Shown: positions 7,387 through 15,837, counted from the first letter of the stretch. The stretch: 25,014 nucleotides of DNA from JBOHER01 sp050701115 (GCA_050701115.1 JBOHER010000485.1:1-25014), one strand, 5' to 3'. Made by a program: numbers and translations. The notes: generated by a model from the sequence alone, not told the origin.

Positions 7387-9651
7387 TCAGCCCTCCACCA
7401 GGGCGGCCGAGGTGATCCGGTGCAGCGGGTAGCGCTCGTTGTCCCTGCCCTCCAGCACACCACTGCCCACCCGCACCGGCGTCACGATGCGCTGGGACGC
7501 GGTGCCGTGGGCGTCGACGAAGCCGATCCAGACCTCCCGCCCTTCCCTGGTCGCGGCGGCGAGCAGGGCCAGCGTCGCCGAGGTGTCCTGGGTACCCGCC
7601 CGATTGCGCACCCCGGAGCCGTGCCGAATGCTCGCCGCCTTCTCGCCCGCCCTGATGTGTGCGACCACGGCGGCGACCTGCTCAGGGCTGATCGCGGCGG
7701 GCGTGGGGGAGCGGCGCGCGGCACGGGTGCGGGCTGGCAGGCGTCGTCCGCTCGGGCGCAGATCGACCACGCGCCCGTCCAGCCCTTCCGCGGCCGGGAC
7801 GAAACCGCACGCGCGCAGGCTGTCCAGCACCTCGGTCGGGGGCAGGTGGCTGATCAGCACCGTGGGCGCGATCTTGCGGAATCCGAGCTCTCGGGTGCCC
7901 GGGTGAGCGACCACTTCGGCGAGCAGCATCTCGTCGTCACAGCGCAGGAACGACGCACAGGCCCCGCCACGCAGGCGGCCATGACGGCGCGCTACGTCGT
8001 CGATCAGGTAGGTCAAGCCCTGTGGGACCGGGGTCCGCGACCCGCGGGTGAACAGGTCGTGCAGTTCATCGGCGGTGCGGCCGGAGTCGAGTGCCCGCCG
8101 CACGGAGGCCTCGGTCACCCGGTACACCGTGGCGTGGCCCGCTGACTCGACGTCGGCGACCGCGGCGATCTTGGCGGCCAGATCTGGTTCCAGCGGGCCG
8201 GGTGCGACCACGGTCAGGTCCGCCTGGACCAGCACATGATCGACCGGTTCGGGCAACGCTTCGATCATCGCCGCGGTGGCCCGTCGCCGGTTCTCGTCGG
8301 GTTCGCCCTCGGTGTCCAGCAGCGCCCTGGCCGCCGTGCTCACCGCGCCGAGGCCGACCACACCGAGCGCGGCCGCCTCAGCCAAGGTCCAGCGCACCAG
8401 GTCGTCCCGGAGCCGCCCGCCGCGCCGGGGAGCGCGCCAGGCCAGTACGGCGACCAGGTCCTCGGGGCTCTTGATACCGGCGCCTGCGGGCAACGCCGCG
8501 AGCGCGTCGAGCACCCCGCGGCGCGTGATAGCCGCCTGCGGCCTGCGAAGCCGCTCGGACAGCGGGCTCGGTGGCTTATCTCCTTGTGGCATGGCTGTTG
8601 CTTCGGACAATGCCAACCCCGGCAGGCGGGGGAGGTCGAGCCAGGTGGTGGCCAACATGGTCCACCGCTGCGCGCGACCCGAAGCCAGCCAGGTGTCGGT
8701 CAGCGTCGTCGGCACCCATTCCGGGGAGGTCGACTGGCCGTCTGCCACCAGGCCCGCGGCGACGACGAGCTCGGCGAGCAGTACCGCACGGGCCTCGTCC
8801 ACCTCGAGCTCGCGGCAGACCCTGCGCACATCGCGCACCCCGAGCCCGCCGGATTTCAGCACAGCGGGCGGCGTCGACGACCACGATTCCAGCAGTGCCT
8901 CGACCTGCCTGCACAGCTCGAGCGCTTCACCCGCCGCCACCTGATCGACCGTGGTCACGGTATGCGGGTTGGTGGAAAGCTCCGGTTCAGCCAGCGAACC
9001 CGCGCCGAACACCGACCCGCCGCGGAGCGCGATGCCCAGTTGCCGCGGCAGTTCCACCGTCTCGCAATCCCGGCGGATCAACAGGCCGCGCGCCAGCAAC
9101 CGCTGCACCGGCGTCCGCGCATCAGCAAGCGAAACCTCGACGGCAGCATCCCTGGTGCGGCCGATCGGTGGCCCGGCGGCAAGCGTGGCCAGCAGGCTTC
9201 GCTCACCGTCGGTCAGTTCGGCCATCGTCTCGTGCAGGTCGAGCCCGTCCAGGCTGCTCAGTTCGCGGCCGAGACCCGCCGGAAACGGGCCGAGCGCATC
9301 CCGCGCGGAGGGCACCACCGAGAGCGCGTCATCGGGACCCCAGGCCAGCGCGAGTGTCCGCAACCGGTCGGCGGCGCCCAGGCTGTCCCTGCCTACCAGG
9401 TCGGTAACGTCGGCGAGCGCGACCGGAGCGAGGTCCGCGTCCAGCAGCAGGAGTGCGTCCAGCACGGCCAGGGTGAAGGTGTCCAGGTCTTCGCAGGCGC
9501 GGATGACCGAGCCCGGGGTGCCTGCGCGGGTGGCCAGCACGGCGGCATCGGCGGGTGGCGGCGTGGCCAGATCGCGTCGTGCGTGCAACAGGGCGGCGAG
9601 CAGCTCGTCGCTCGCGGAGCGCAACCAGTCCGCAAGGGAGGTCTGGAACAT
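7387..9651 (-). CDS. Helicase-associated protein (XPB/Ssl2 N-terminal-like domain), Rv0862c-type
   Basis: A 754-residue soluble protein of the actinobacterial helicase-associated family. The N-terminal half is all-alpha and Leu/Ala/Asp rich (SLADWLRSASDELLAALLHARRDL). Residues about 470-590 (TVVAPGPLEPDLAAKIAAVADVES and following) resemble the XPB/Ssl2 N-terminal helicase domain. The C-terminus (EVWIGFVDAHGTASQRIV and VLEGRDNERYPLHRI) resembles a WYL-type beta domain. There is no Walker motif, so it is not itself a helicase. In M. tuberculosis the equivalent gene is next to the XPB gene. Here the lipoprotein and conservon genes lie between them, which suggests a functional link to XPB that survived an insertion. 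The ATG at 9651 is preferred; a TTG at 9660 is also in frame. A TATCGT hexamer 8 nt upstream of the ATG would give a leaderless transcript. Confidence 0.88.
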   Translation of the reverse strand: MFQTSLADWLRSASDELLAALLHARRDLATPPPADAAVLATRAGTPGSVIRACEDLDTFTLAVLDALLLLDADLAPVALADVTDLVGRDSLGAADRLRTLALAWGPDDALSVVPSARDALGPFPAGLGRELSSLDGLDLHETMAELTDGERSLLATLAAGPPIGRTRDAAVEVSLADARTPVQRLLARGLLIRRDCETVELPRQLGIALRGGSVFGAGSLAEPELSTNPHTVTTVDQVAAGEALELCRQVEALLESWSSTPPAVLKSGGLGVRDVRRVCRELEVDEARAVLLAELVVAAGLVADGQSTSPEWVPTTLTDTWLASGRAQRWTMLATTWLDLPRLPGLALSEATAMPQGDKPPSPLSERLRRPQAAITRRGVLDALAALPAGAGIKSPEDLVAVLAWRAPRRGGRLRDDLVRWTLAEAAALGVVGLGAVSTAARALLDTEGEPDENRRRATAAMIEALPEPVDHVLVQADLTVVAPGPLEPDLAAKIAAVADVESAGHATVYRVTEASVRRALDSGRTADELHDLFTRGSRTPVPQGLTYLIDDVARRHGRLRGGACASFLRCDDEMLLAEVVAHPGTRELGFRKIAPTVLISHLPPTEVLDSLRACGFVPAAEGLDGRVVDLRPSGRRLPARTRAARRSPTPAAISPEQVAAVVAHIRAGEKAASIRHGSGVRNRAGTQDTSATLALLAAATREGREVWIGFVDAHGTASQRIVTPVRVGSGVLEGRDNERYPLHRITSAALVEG

Positions 9652-9756
9652 CGCGCCCAACGATACGGCCAGCCGGTATCAGGGCGGTCGCCCCGCCCGC
9701 CACCCCATCGCTCACATCGTGCAGAATGAGTCCCTAGAGCGAGCACGGAGGACGAC

Positions 9757-9942
9757 GTGGCAAAGGGCAAGAAGGTGAACAACGACCGGGTCGATCCGGC
9801 CTGGCCGCAGGTCGGCGACGGCAACAAGGCGGTCACTGAGGGCGCCACCGACCGGCAGGGCGCGCTGTCCCCGTTCGGTGAGGTCACGTTCCCCCTGGAC
9901 ACCGTCCCGTACGTGCACCCTGAGACCACAATCAACAAATAG
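9757..9942 (+). CDS. Small conserved hypothetical protein (61 aa)
   Basis: A 61-residue hydrophilic protein starting VAKGKKVNNDRVDPAWPQ and ending VPYVHPETTINK. The GTG has a strong ribosome site, ACGGAGGA, about 4 nt upstream, and there is no competing long frame. It has no signal peptide, membrane segment, cysteines or known domain that I recognise. Its place, divergent from the helicase-associated gene and upstream of the moaC block, is the same as Rv0863 in M. tuberculosis, which supports a real gene. It is followed 63 nt later by the malic enzyme gene. Function unknown. Confidence 0.72.
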   Translation: MAKGKKVNNDRVDPAWPQVGDGNKAVTEGATDRQGALSPFGEVTFPLDTVPYVHPETTINK

Positions 9943-9957
9943 TTCCACCGAGCGCAG

Positions 9958-9990
9958 ACGTCGATAGAGTTCATCCGAATCCGTCGACGT
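9958..9990. repeat. Inverted repeat upstream of malic enzyme gene
   Basis: ACGTCGA at 9958-9964 and TCGACGT at 9984-9990 are perfect 7-bp inverted arms with a 19-nt spacer. The element fills the gap between the small ORF and the malic enzyme start at 10006. It may be an operator or a weak hairpin. The spacer contains TAGAGT, a possible -10. Confidence 0.35.
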
Positions 9991-10005
9991 TGATGTGGGG
10001 TTGAG

Positions 10006-11394
<1,389 letters not shown>

Positions 11395-11410
11395 GCCGTA
11401 GTCTTTGGGT

Positions 11411-11890
11411 GTGAGCGAACTCAGCCATATCGACTCCACGGGCGCCGCGCGGATGGTGGACGTCTCGGGTAAGAACAGCACGACCAGGACGGCGGTGGCC
11501 AGCGGCGTGCTGCGCACCACACCCGAGGTGATCCGGTTGATCTCCACGGGCGGTTTGCCGAAGGGTGACGCGCTCGCCACCGCCCGGATAGCCGGGATCA
11601 TGGGTGCCAAACGAACTCCCGACCTCGTGCCGATGTGTCATCCCATCGCGGTCTCCGGGGTGGAGGTGGCCTTCGAGTTGGGCGAATCCGAGGTCGGCGT
11701 CACGGCGACGGTGCGCACCACCGACCGCACCGGGGTGGAGATGGAGGCGCTGACCGCGGTCGCGGTCGCCGGTCTCACCATGCACGACATGATCAAGGCC
11801 GTAGACCCGGCTGCGACCATGGACGGCGTGCGGCTGGTGCGCAAAGAAGGCGGCAAGACAGGCGTCTGGACGCGGCCGGAAGGGCGGTAG
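11411..11890 (+). CDS. moaC: Cyclic pyranopterin monophosphate synthase MoaC
   Basis: A 159-residue MoaC, which converts the MoaA product to cyclic pyranopterin monophosphate, the first committed stage of molybdenum cofactor synthesis. The characteristic segments are MVDVSGK, the PMCHPI motif and EMEALTAVAVAGLTMHDMIKAVD. Lys51, His77, Glu112, Asp126 and Lys129 line up with the catalytic residues known from Escherichia coli MoaC (the first three at identical numbers). The GTG at 11411 is favoured over a TTG at 11405. There is no good ribosome site, but TAGTCT at 11399-11404 lies 6 nt upstream and could be a -10 for a leaderless transcript. The next gene starts 2 nt after this stop. Confidence 0.97.
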   Translation: MSELSHIDSTGAARMVDVSGKNSTTRTAVASGVLRTTPEVIRLISTGGLPKGDALATARIAGIMGAKRTPDLVPMCHPIAVSGVEVAFELGESEVGVTATVRTTDRTGVEMEALTAVAVAGLTMHDMIKAVDPAATMDGVRLVRKEGGKTGVWTRPEGR

Positions 11891-11892
11891 CG

Positions 11893-12834
11893 ATGGGAAC
11901 CCGGGTTGCGCGTGTGATCGTGGCGTCCAACCGGGCGGCCAACGGGGTCTACCCTGACCGCACCGGGCCAGTCATCGTCGAGTGGCTCGACGCGCGATCC
12001 TTCGAGGTCGCCGAGCCGATCGTGGTGCCGGACGGCGAACCGGTAGGCGACGCCCTCCGTGCGTGCGTCTCCGGGGGAGCGCGGCTGGTGATCACCACCG
12101 GCGGTACTGGGATCTCGCCGACCGACCGCACTCCCGAGGTGACGGCCGCCCTGCTGGACTATCAGATCCCCGGACTGGCCGATGCGGTGCGCGCATTCGG
12201 GCTGCCCTCGGTACCCACCTCGGTGCTCTCCCGTGGTGTCGCGGGCGTTGCGGGTAAGACGCTGATCGTGAACCTGCCGGGCTCGAAGGGCGGTGTCACG
12301 GATGGCCTCGCCGTCCTGGACGGCGTGCTCGAGCATGCGCTGGAGCAGATCGAGGGCAGCGACCATCCCGGCAGCGCGGACGACGCGCCTGGTGTTGCCG
12401 CGGCCGGGGCCGTGCGGGTCGCGCTGGCCCAGGTCGTGGACCACCCGGTCACGGTCGAGGAGCACGCCGAGTTGGTCGCCGACGATGCCGCCGGCGCGGT
12501 GGTCACCTTTGGCGGGGTTGTCCGGGACCACGACAGTGGCAAGTCGGTGCGCTCGCTGTACTACGAGGGACACCCCAGCGCGGGCGATGTGCTGGACGGC
12601 GTCGTCTCCGACATCGTCGCCCGCCATCCCGGCATCCGTGCCCTCGCGGTGACGCACCGAATCGGGGCGTTGGCGATCGGCGATGTCGCGCTCGCTTGTG
12701 CGGTGGCCGCAGCCCACCGGCAGCAGGCGTTCGCGGCCTGTGCCGACCTGGTCGACACGCTCAAGGAACGGTTGCCGATCTGGAAGCACCAGGTGTTCGC
12801 CGACGGCACCGACGAATGGGTCAATTCACCCTAG
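11893..12834 (+). CDS. Fused MogA/MoaB-type molybdopterin protein and MoaE subunit
   Basis: A 313-residue two-domain protein. Residues 1 to about 155 are a MoaB/Mog domain (ARVIVASNRAANGVYPDRTGP, the LVITTGGTGISPTDRTPEV nucleotide motif, and NLPGSKGGV), which adenylylates molybdopterin before metal insertion. After an Ala/Asp/Gly-rich linker, residues about 172-313 form MoaE, the large subunit of molybdopterin synthase: GAVVTFGGVVRDHDSGK, LYYEGHPSAGD, THRIGALAIGD, and VDTLKERLPIWKHQ with the two lysines matching the known active-site pair. In M. tuberculosis these are separate genes (mog and moaE2). The ATG at 11893 is 2 nt after the moaC stop. No frameshift or internal stop separates the domains. 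MoaE needs MoaD, encoded about 1.2 kb away on the other strand. Confidence 0.95.
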   Translation: MGTRVARVIVASNRAANGVYPDRTGPVIVEWLDARSFEVAEPIVVPDGEPVGDALRACVSGGARLVITTGGTGISPTDRTPEVTAALLDYQIPGLADAVRAFGLPSVPTSVLSRGVAGVAGKTLIVNLPGSKGGVTDGLAVLDGVLEHALEQIEGSDHPGSADDAPGVAAAGAVRVALAQVVDHPVTVEEHAELVADDAAGAVVTFGGVVRDHDSGKSVRSLYYEGHPSAGDVLDGVVSDIVARHPGIRALAVTHRIGALAIGDVALACAVAAAHRQQAFAACADLVDTLKERLPIWKHQVFADGTDEWVNSP

Positions 12835-12849
12835 AATCTTTACCTCGGT

Positions 12850-12891
12850 GTGCGCGGAGCGCGGACACGCGTGCGCGGAGCGCGGACACGC
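12850..12891. repeat. Two exact tandem copies of a 21-bp GC-rich repeat
   Basis: Positions 12850-12870 and 12871-12891 are identical 21-mers containing GCGCGGAGCGCGGACACG. They lie between the mog-moaE stop and the terminator hairpin. Translated on the plus strand they give the CAERGHA repeat, which I recall seeing as spurious peptides in Pseudonocardiaceae annotations. They are probably an intergenic repeat family rather than coding. Confidence 0.85.
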
Positions 12892-12896
12892 CACGA

Positions 12897-12930
12897 GGGC
12901 CCCGCCGCAGGAGGGGAAGCGGCGGGGCCC
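12897..12930. terminator. Strong bidirectional hairpin terminator between mog-moaE and rpf
   Basis: GGGCCCCGCCGC (12897-12908) pairs perfectly with GCGGCGGGGCCC (12919-12930) around a 10-nt loop. It sits between two convergent genes and can serve both. There is no T-tract, which is common for actinobacterial terminators. Confidence 0.9.
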
Positions 12931-12971
12931 AGGCGCAGCGAATCAATGTCCGCTTGCGTAGTCAGCGTGGA

Positions 12972-13595
12972 TCACTTGGTGGCGATCTTCTGGCCGACCA
13001 GGATGAAGTCCGGGTCGCTGATGTACTTCTTGTTCAGCTTGTGCAGCTTCTCCCAGCCGCCCTTGACCTTCTCCTTCTTGGCGATCTCGGAGAGGGTCTC
13101 GCCCTTGCGGACCTTGTAGTCGCCGTCCGGGTTGGACTTGGCGGTGCGGGCCTTGACCGGGGCGGCCTTCGGTGCCGACTTCTCGGGAGCCGCCTCCTGC
13201 TTGGCGGCGCCACCGGTGTTGGTGCCCTGGTAACTGCCACCGGAGCCGCCGTACTTGCCACAGTGCGGCCACGCGCCGATGCCCTGACCCTGAAGGACCT
13301 TCTCCGCGATCCGGATCTGCTCGGCACGGGACTGCTCGTGCGGCATGCCGGAGCCGCCGTACGCCTTCCAGGTGCTCAGCGAGAACTGCAGGCCACCGTA
13401 GTAGCCGTTACCGGTGTTGATGCTCCAGTTGCCGGTGCTCTCGCACTGAGCGATGGCGTCCCAGTTGACGCTCGAAGCCTGAGCTGGGGTAGCGGCGACG
13501 GCCAGCGGAACGCCGATCGCCATGCTCGCGGCTGCGACACGGGCGATGTTGCGGGTAGCTGCGGACGTCTTGCGGTGCTTGCCTCGGTTAGACAT
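12972..13595 (-). CDS. Resuscitation-promoting factor (Rpf domain plus LysM)
   Basis: A 207-residue secreted peptidoglycan hydrolase. A basic N-terminus and hydrophobic segment end at TPAQA-SS, giving likely signal cleavage after Ala40. The Rpf transglycosylase-like domain (about 41-115) has catalytic Glu52 in CESTGNW and the cysteine pair Cys51/Cys112. A Gly/Ala/Pro/Lys linker follows, then a LysM wall-binding domain at about 159-206 (YKVRKGETLSEIAKKEKV). Rpf proteins cleave glycan strands and help cells leave dormancy. By position it equals M. tuberculosis rpfA, which lacks LysM as far as I recall, so the architecture is closer to Streptomyces or Micrococcus Rpf. The ATG at 13595 starts the signal peptide. 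A GGAGGA sits 13 nt away, which is unusually far. A 405-nt leader precedes it. Confidence 0.95.
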   Translation of the reverse strand: MSNRGKHRKTSAATRNIARVAAASMAIGVPLAVAATPAQASSVNWDAIAQCESTGNWSINTGNGYYGGLQFSLSTWKAYGGSGMPHEQSRAEQIRIAEKVLQGQGIGAWPHCGKYGGSGGSYQGTNTGGAAKQEAAPEKSAPKAAPVKARTAKSNPDGDYKVRKGETLSEIAKKEKVKGGWEKLHKLNKKYISDPDFILVGQKIATK

Positions 13596-14000
13596 GGGGG
13601 CGTGCTCATCCTCCGCGCCGCCGTCTTCGCTGGGTCTTTCCCGCGTCCCTGTCCCGGAGTTTGCTTTCGCTCGGGGTATGGAGTCGGGAACCCGTCGGAC
13701 AGGGTTAGGCGCACGAGTTCCCGGTCTTGCTCTGCTGGTCGGGGCCAGCCGAGAGGCAACGTTACGTAACCGAGACCGGGATCGGAAATGAAAGCAAGTG
13801 TGGCCTAGAACACGGTAACGGTTGGCCGGGAGGGGCGATTCACCTGTATCCGCTGGTCAGAGCGCCGTTATCGAGTCGTATCCAACCCGAGATACTTCAC
13901 CCTAAGTGAGGTATGCATCACGTCGTTTTCCTGCGGATGGACCGTTCGTGATGCGATTCCAGGTGTGGCGACGGTAACAGGGACCCTATGACGCCGGCGT
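13596..14000 (-). promoter_or_regulatory. Long rpf upstream region with alternative RNA stems
   Basis: This 405-nt gene-free stretch must hold the rpf promoter and leader. In the minus-strand RNA three stems can be drawn. Stem A pairs 13717-13723 with 13685-13691 (CGGGAAC/GTTCCCG). Stem B pairs 13702-13706 with 13689-13693 (AACCC/GGGTT). Stem C pairs 13697-13704 with 13647-13654 (CCCTGTCC/GGACAGGG). A excludes B, and B excludes C, while A and C could coexist as a pseudoknot. A 10-bp palindrome GTTACGTAAC lies at 13761-13770. Rpf genes in other actinobacteria carry a c-di-AMP riboswitch, but I could not match its conserved core here. A regulated leader is likely; its ligand is unknown. Confidence 0.5.
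13892..13914. promoter_or_regulatory. 23-bp dyad between moaD and rpf
   Basis: ATACTTCAC (13892-13900) and GTGAGGTAT (13906-13914) form a near-perfect dyad with a 5-nt centre; only the fifth pair is a T-G mismatch. It lies 86 nt downstream of the moaD stop and about 300 nt upstream of rpf. It could be an operator for an rpf regulator or a weak moaA-moaD terminator. The form TCAC-N5-GTGA is not the CRP orientation. Confidence 0.5.
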
Positions 14001-14261
14001 TCAGCCGCCCGCGAAGGGGGGTAATACGTCGAGTTGCGCGCCGTCCAAAACCGCTTGCGACTGCAAGCGCACGGCCACCCCGTCGAGGAGAAAACTGGCC
14101 GCCTTGAGCACTCGGGCGAGCTGGTCCGGATGCCGCGAACCGAGCTCCGTGATGACGTCGGCGACGCTGGCACCCTCGGGCACAGACACGGTCTCGCTCT
14201 CGGTGCCTGCCGCGGTGCGCGCGCTGGCGTAGTACCGCACGTGCAGGGTCACCCCGGCCAC
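14001..14261 (-). CDS. moaD: Molybdopterin synthase sulfur-carrier subunit MoaD
   Basis: An 86-residue ubiquitin-like sulfur carrier. The start VTLHVRYYASARTAAGTESETV and the end LDVLPPFAGG are typical; the C-terminal Gly-Gly is adenylylated, thiocarboxylated and then inserted into MoaE. The GTG at 14261 follows the moaA stop by 3 nt, so the pair is translationally coupled. Its partner MoaE is the second half of the fusion encoded on the opposite strand beyond rpf. Confidence 0.95.
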   Translation of the reverse strand: MAGVTLHVRYYASARTAAGTESETVSVPEGASVADVITELGSRHPDQLARVLKAASFLLDGVAVRLQSQAVLDGAQLDVLPPFAGG

Positions 14262-14264
14262 CCG

Positions 14265-15329
14265 TCAGCCTCCGATCGCGCTCATCGGGCGCAGTGGCTG
14301 CGCGAAGCCCTCTTCATTGATCTCGTGGCCGGCCAGCTTGGCCCACATGGTGGCGCGCCAGGCGTCGGCGATGTCCGCATCGGTAGCGTCCGAACGCAAC
14401 AGCGTGCGCAGATCCGTCTCGGCCTGGCTGAACAGGCAGGATCGGATCGCGCCGTCCGCGGTCAGCCGGGTGCGGTCGCACGCGGCGCAGAACGGCCGGG
14501 TCACCGAGGCGATGATGCCGACCTCGCCAGGGCCGCCATCGACCAGGAAGCGCTCAGCGGGCGCGCCGCCGCGTGGCTCGTGGCTGGGCGTGAGGGTGAA
14601 CTCCTGACTGAGCAGCCTCATGATCTCCTCGGCGGTGACCATGGACGCGCGGTTCCAGCCGTGCTGGGCGTCAAGCGGCATCTGCTCGATGAACCGCAGG
14701 TGGTAGCCGTGCGCCAAGCTGAACCGCAGCAGCGGAACCGCTTCGTGCTCGTTGATGCCGCGCATGAGCACCGCATTGATCTTGACAGGGGTGAGGCCCG
14801 CGTTGCGGGCGGCGGCGAGTGCTTCCAGCACGTGCCTGAGCCGGTCCCGGCGGGTGATCCGGTGGAAGATCTCCCGGTCGATGGAGTCCAGCGAGATGTT
14901 GATCCGATCAAGGCCGGCCTCGGCGAACTGCTGAGCGCGTTTGGCGAACCCGATGCCGTTGGTGGTCATGGCCACTCGTGGGCGCGGGCGTAGCGCGGTG
15001 ATTCTGGCGAGGAACTGCTCGAGACCGGGACGGAGTAGCGGTTCGCCGCCGGTGAGCCGGATGTCGGTGATACCAAGGTCCTGCACGGCTATGCGGAGCA
15101 GGCGAAGCAATTCCTCGTCGCTGAGAACCTGCTCGCCGGGCATCCAGTCCAGGCCTTCGGCGGGCATGCAGTAAGTGCACCGCAGGTTGCACCTGTCAGT
15201 CAGCGACACCCGCAGATCGGTCGCAATGCGTCCGAACGAGTCGATCAAAGCCGGGGTGTCCGGTCGCGCGGAGGTATCCGCACTACTGGTGTGCGAGATG
15301 CGGGGGAATCCGAGGTTGATCGCCGTCAC
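14265..15329 (-). CDS. moaA: GTP 3',8-cyclase MoaA
   Basis: A 354-residue radical SAM enzyme that cyclises GTP in the first step of molybdenum cofactor synthesis. The SAM cluster motif is CNLRCTYC (Cys47, Cys51, Cys54 from the chosen start), with TGGEPLLRPG and the second cluster in the C-terminal part (PFCAACDRTRLTADGAIRSC). The last residues are AIGG; the C-terminal double glycine is required in known MoaA. The frame is open to 15383. I prefer the GTG at 15329 because homologues begin just before LGFP and TACCCT lies 7 nt upstream as a possible -10 for a leaderless message. A GTG at 15335 is also possible. It forms an operon with moaD and is divergent from the molybdate operon. Confidence 0.94.
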   Translation of the reverse strand: MTAINLGFPRISHTSSADTSARPDTPALIDSFGRIATDLRVSLTDRCNLRCTYCMPAEGLDWMPGEQVLSDEELLRLLRIAVQDLGITDIRLTGGEPLLRPGLEQFLARITALRPRPRVAMTTNGIGFAKRAQQFAEAGLDRINISLDSIDREIFHRITRRDRLRHVLEALAAARNAGLTPVKINAVLMRGINEHEAVPLLRFSLAHGYHLRFIEQMPLDAQHGWNRASMVTAEEIMRLLSQEFTLTPSHEPRGGAPAERFLVDGGPGEVGIIASVTRPFCAACDRTRLTADGAIRSCLFSQAETDLRTLLRSDATDADIADAWRATMWAKLAGHEINEEGFAQPLRPMSAIGG

Positions 15330-15394
15330 CCTCACCAGGGTAGTCGCCCTGTCTGACGCGGTAGATCCGCTGAGTCGCGGCAATCCAGGAGGCC

Positions 15395-15423
15395 TTGACT
15401 AGTTCCGCAGATGCGGAGATATT
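15395..15423 (+). promoter_or_regulatory. Promoter with palindromic operator in the spacer, mod operon
   Basis: TTGACT (15395-15400) and GATATT (15418-15423) are separated by 17 nt, an optimal -35/-10 arrangement. Within the spacer TCCGCA-GA-TGCGGA (15404-15417) is a perfect 6+6 inverted repeat touching the -10. A protein bound there would block or remodel polymerase. The start codon at 15433 is 9 nt after the -10, so the transcript is probably near-leaderless. The best candidate to bind it is the HTH-TOBE regulator encoded next. Confidence 0.68.
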
Positions 15424-15432
15424 CTGGTTACT

Positions 15433-15837
15433 ATGCCGCAATATCGGTTATCGGAAGCCGCACGTCTGCTCGGGGTCAGCGACGACACGGTGCGCAGATG
15501 GGTTCAGGCCGGCCACCTACAGACGGCCAGCGACGCCTCGGGACGCCGGGTGGTGGACGGCGCCGAACTCGCGGCCTTCGCGCGGGCAGCGGCGGTCGAC
15601 GTCGATGACCCGTCACCGATCGGCCGGTCGGCGCGAAACCAGTTCGTCGGTCTGGTCACCGAGGTCATCAAGGACAAGGTGATGGCCAAGGTGGAAATCC
15701 AGGCCGGGCAGCACCGGGTGGTCTCGCTGATGAGCGCGGAAGCCGTGGCCGAGCTCGGGCTGGAACCGGGCGCGCTGGCCGTCGCGGTCATCAAGGCCAC
15801 CAACGTCGTCGTCGAGACACCGGGATCGAATCGATGA
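15433..15837 (+). CDS. HTH-TOBE (molbindin-type) regulator of the molybdate operon
   Basis: A 134-residue protein with two domains. Residues 1-46 are an excisionase/MerR-like helix-turn-helix (YRLSEAARLLGVSDDTVRRW, then AGHLQTASDASGRRVVDG). Residues about 66-130 are a TOBE/Mop domain (ARNQFVGLVTEVIKDKVMAKVEI and GALAVAVIKATNVVV), which binds oxyanions such as molybdate or tungstate in ModE, ModC and molbindins. It is thus a ModE analogue with a different DNA-binding domain. It is the first gene of the mod operon and overlaps modA by ATGA. The palindrome inside its own promoter suggests autoregulation, probably repression when molybdate is bound (inference). I am sure of the domains and less sure of the direction of control. 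Confidence 0.88.
   Translation: MPQYRLSEAARLLGVSDDTVRRWVQAGHLQTASDASGRRVVDGAELAAFARAAAVDVDDPSPIGRSARNQFVGLVTEVIKDKVMAKVEIQAGQHRVVSLMSAEAVAELGLEPGALAVAVIKATNVVVETPGSNR

Noticed and set aside
7381..9700. A CvnD GTPase on the plus strand after the DUF742 gene
   Set aside because: Plus-strand frames here are shadows of the helicase-associated gene and lack any P-loop motif.
12683..12961. Plus-strand frame with CAERGHA repeats
   Set aside because: It overlaps the MoaE coding region in another frame and the repeats come from the intergenic 21-mer.
13376..13609. Alternative start ATG at 13609 just upstream of rpf
   Set aside because: It is in another frame and gives a Pro/Arg/Ser shadow peptide without a signal sequence.
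13596..13880. c-di-AMP (ydaO) riboswitch before rpf
   Set aside because: Only GGTGAATCG (13834-13842, minus strand) resembles the core; the CAGCTAACC and GGGGAACC-type segments are missing, so I list only an unassigned structured leader.
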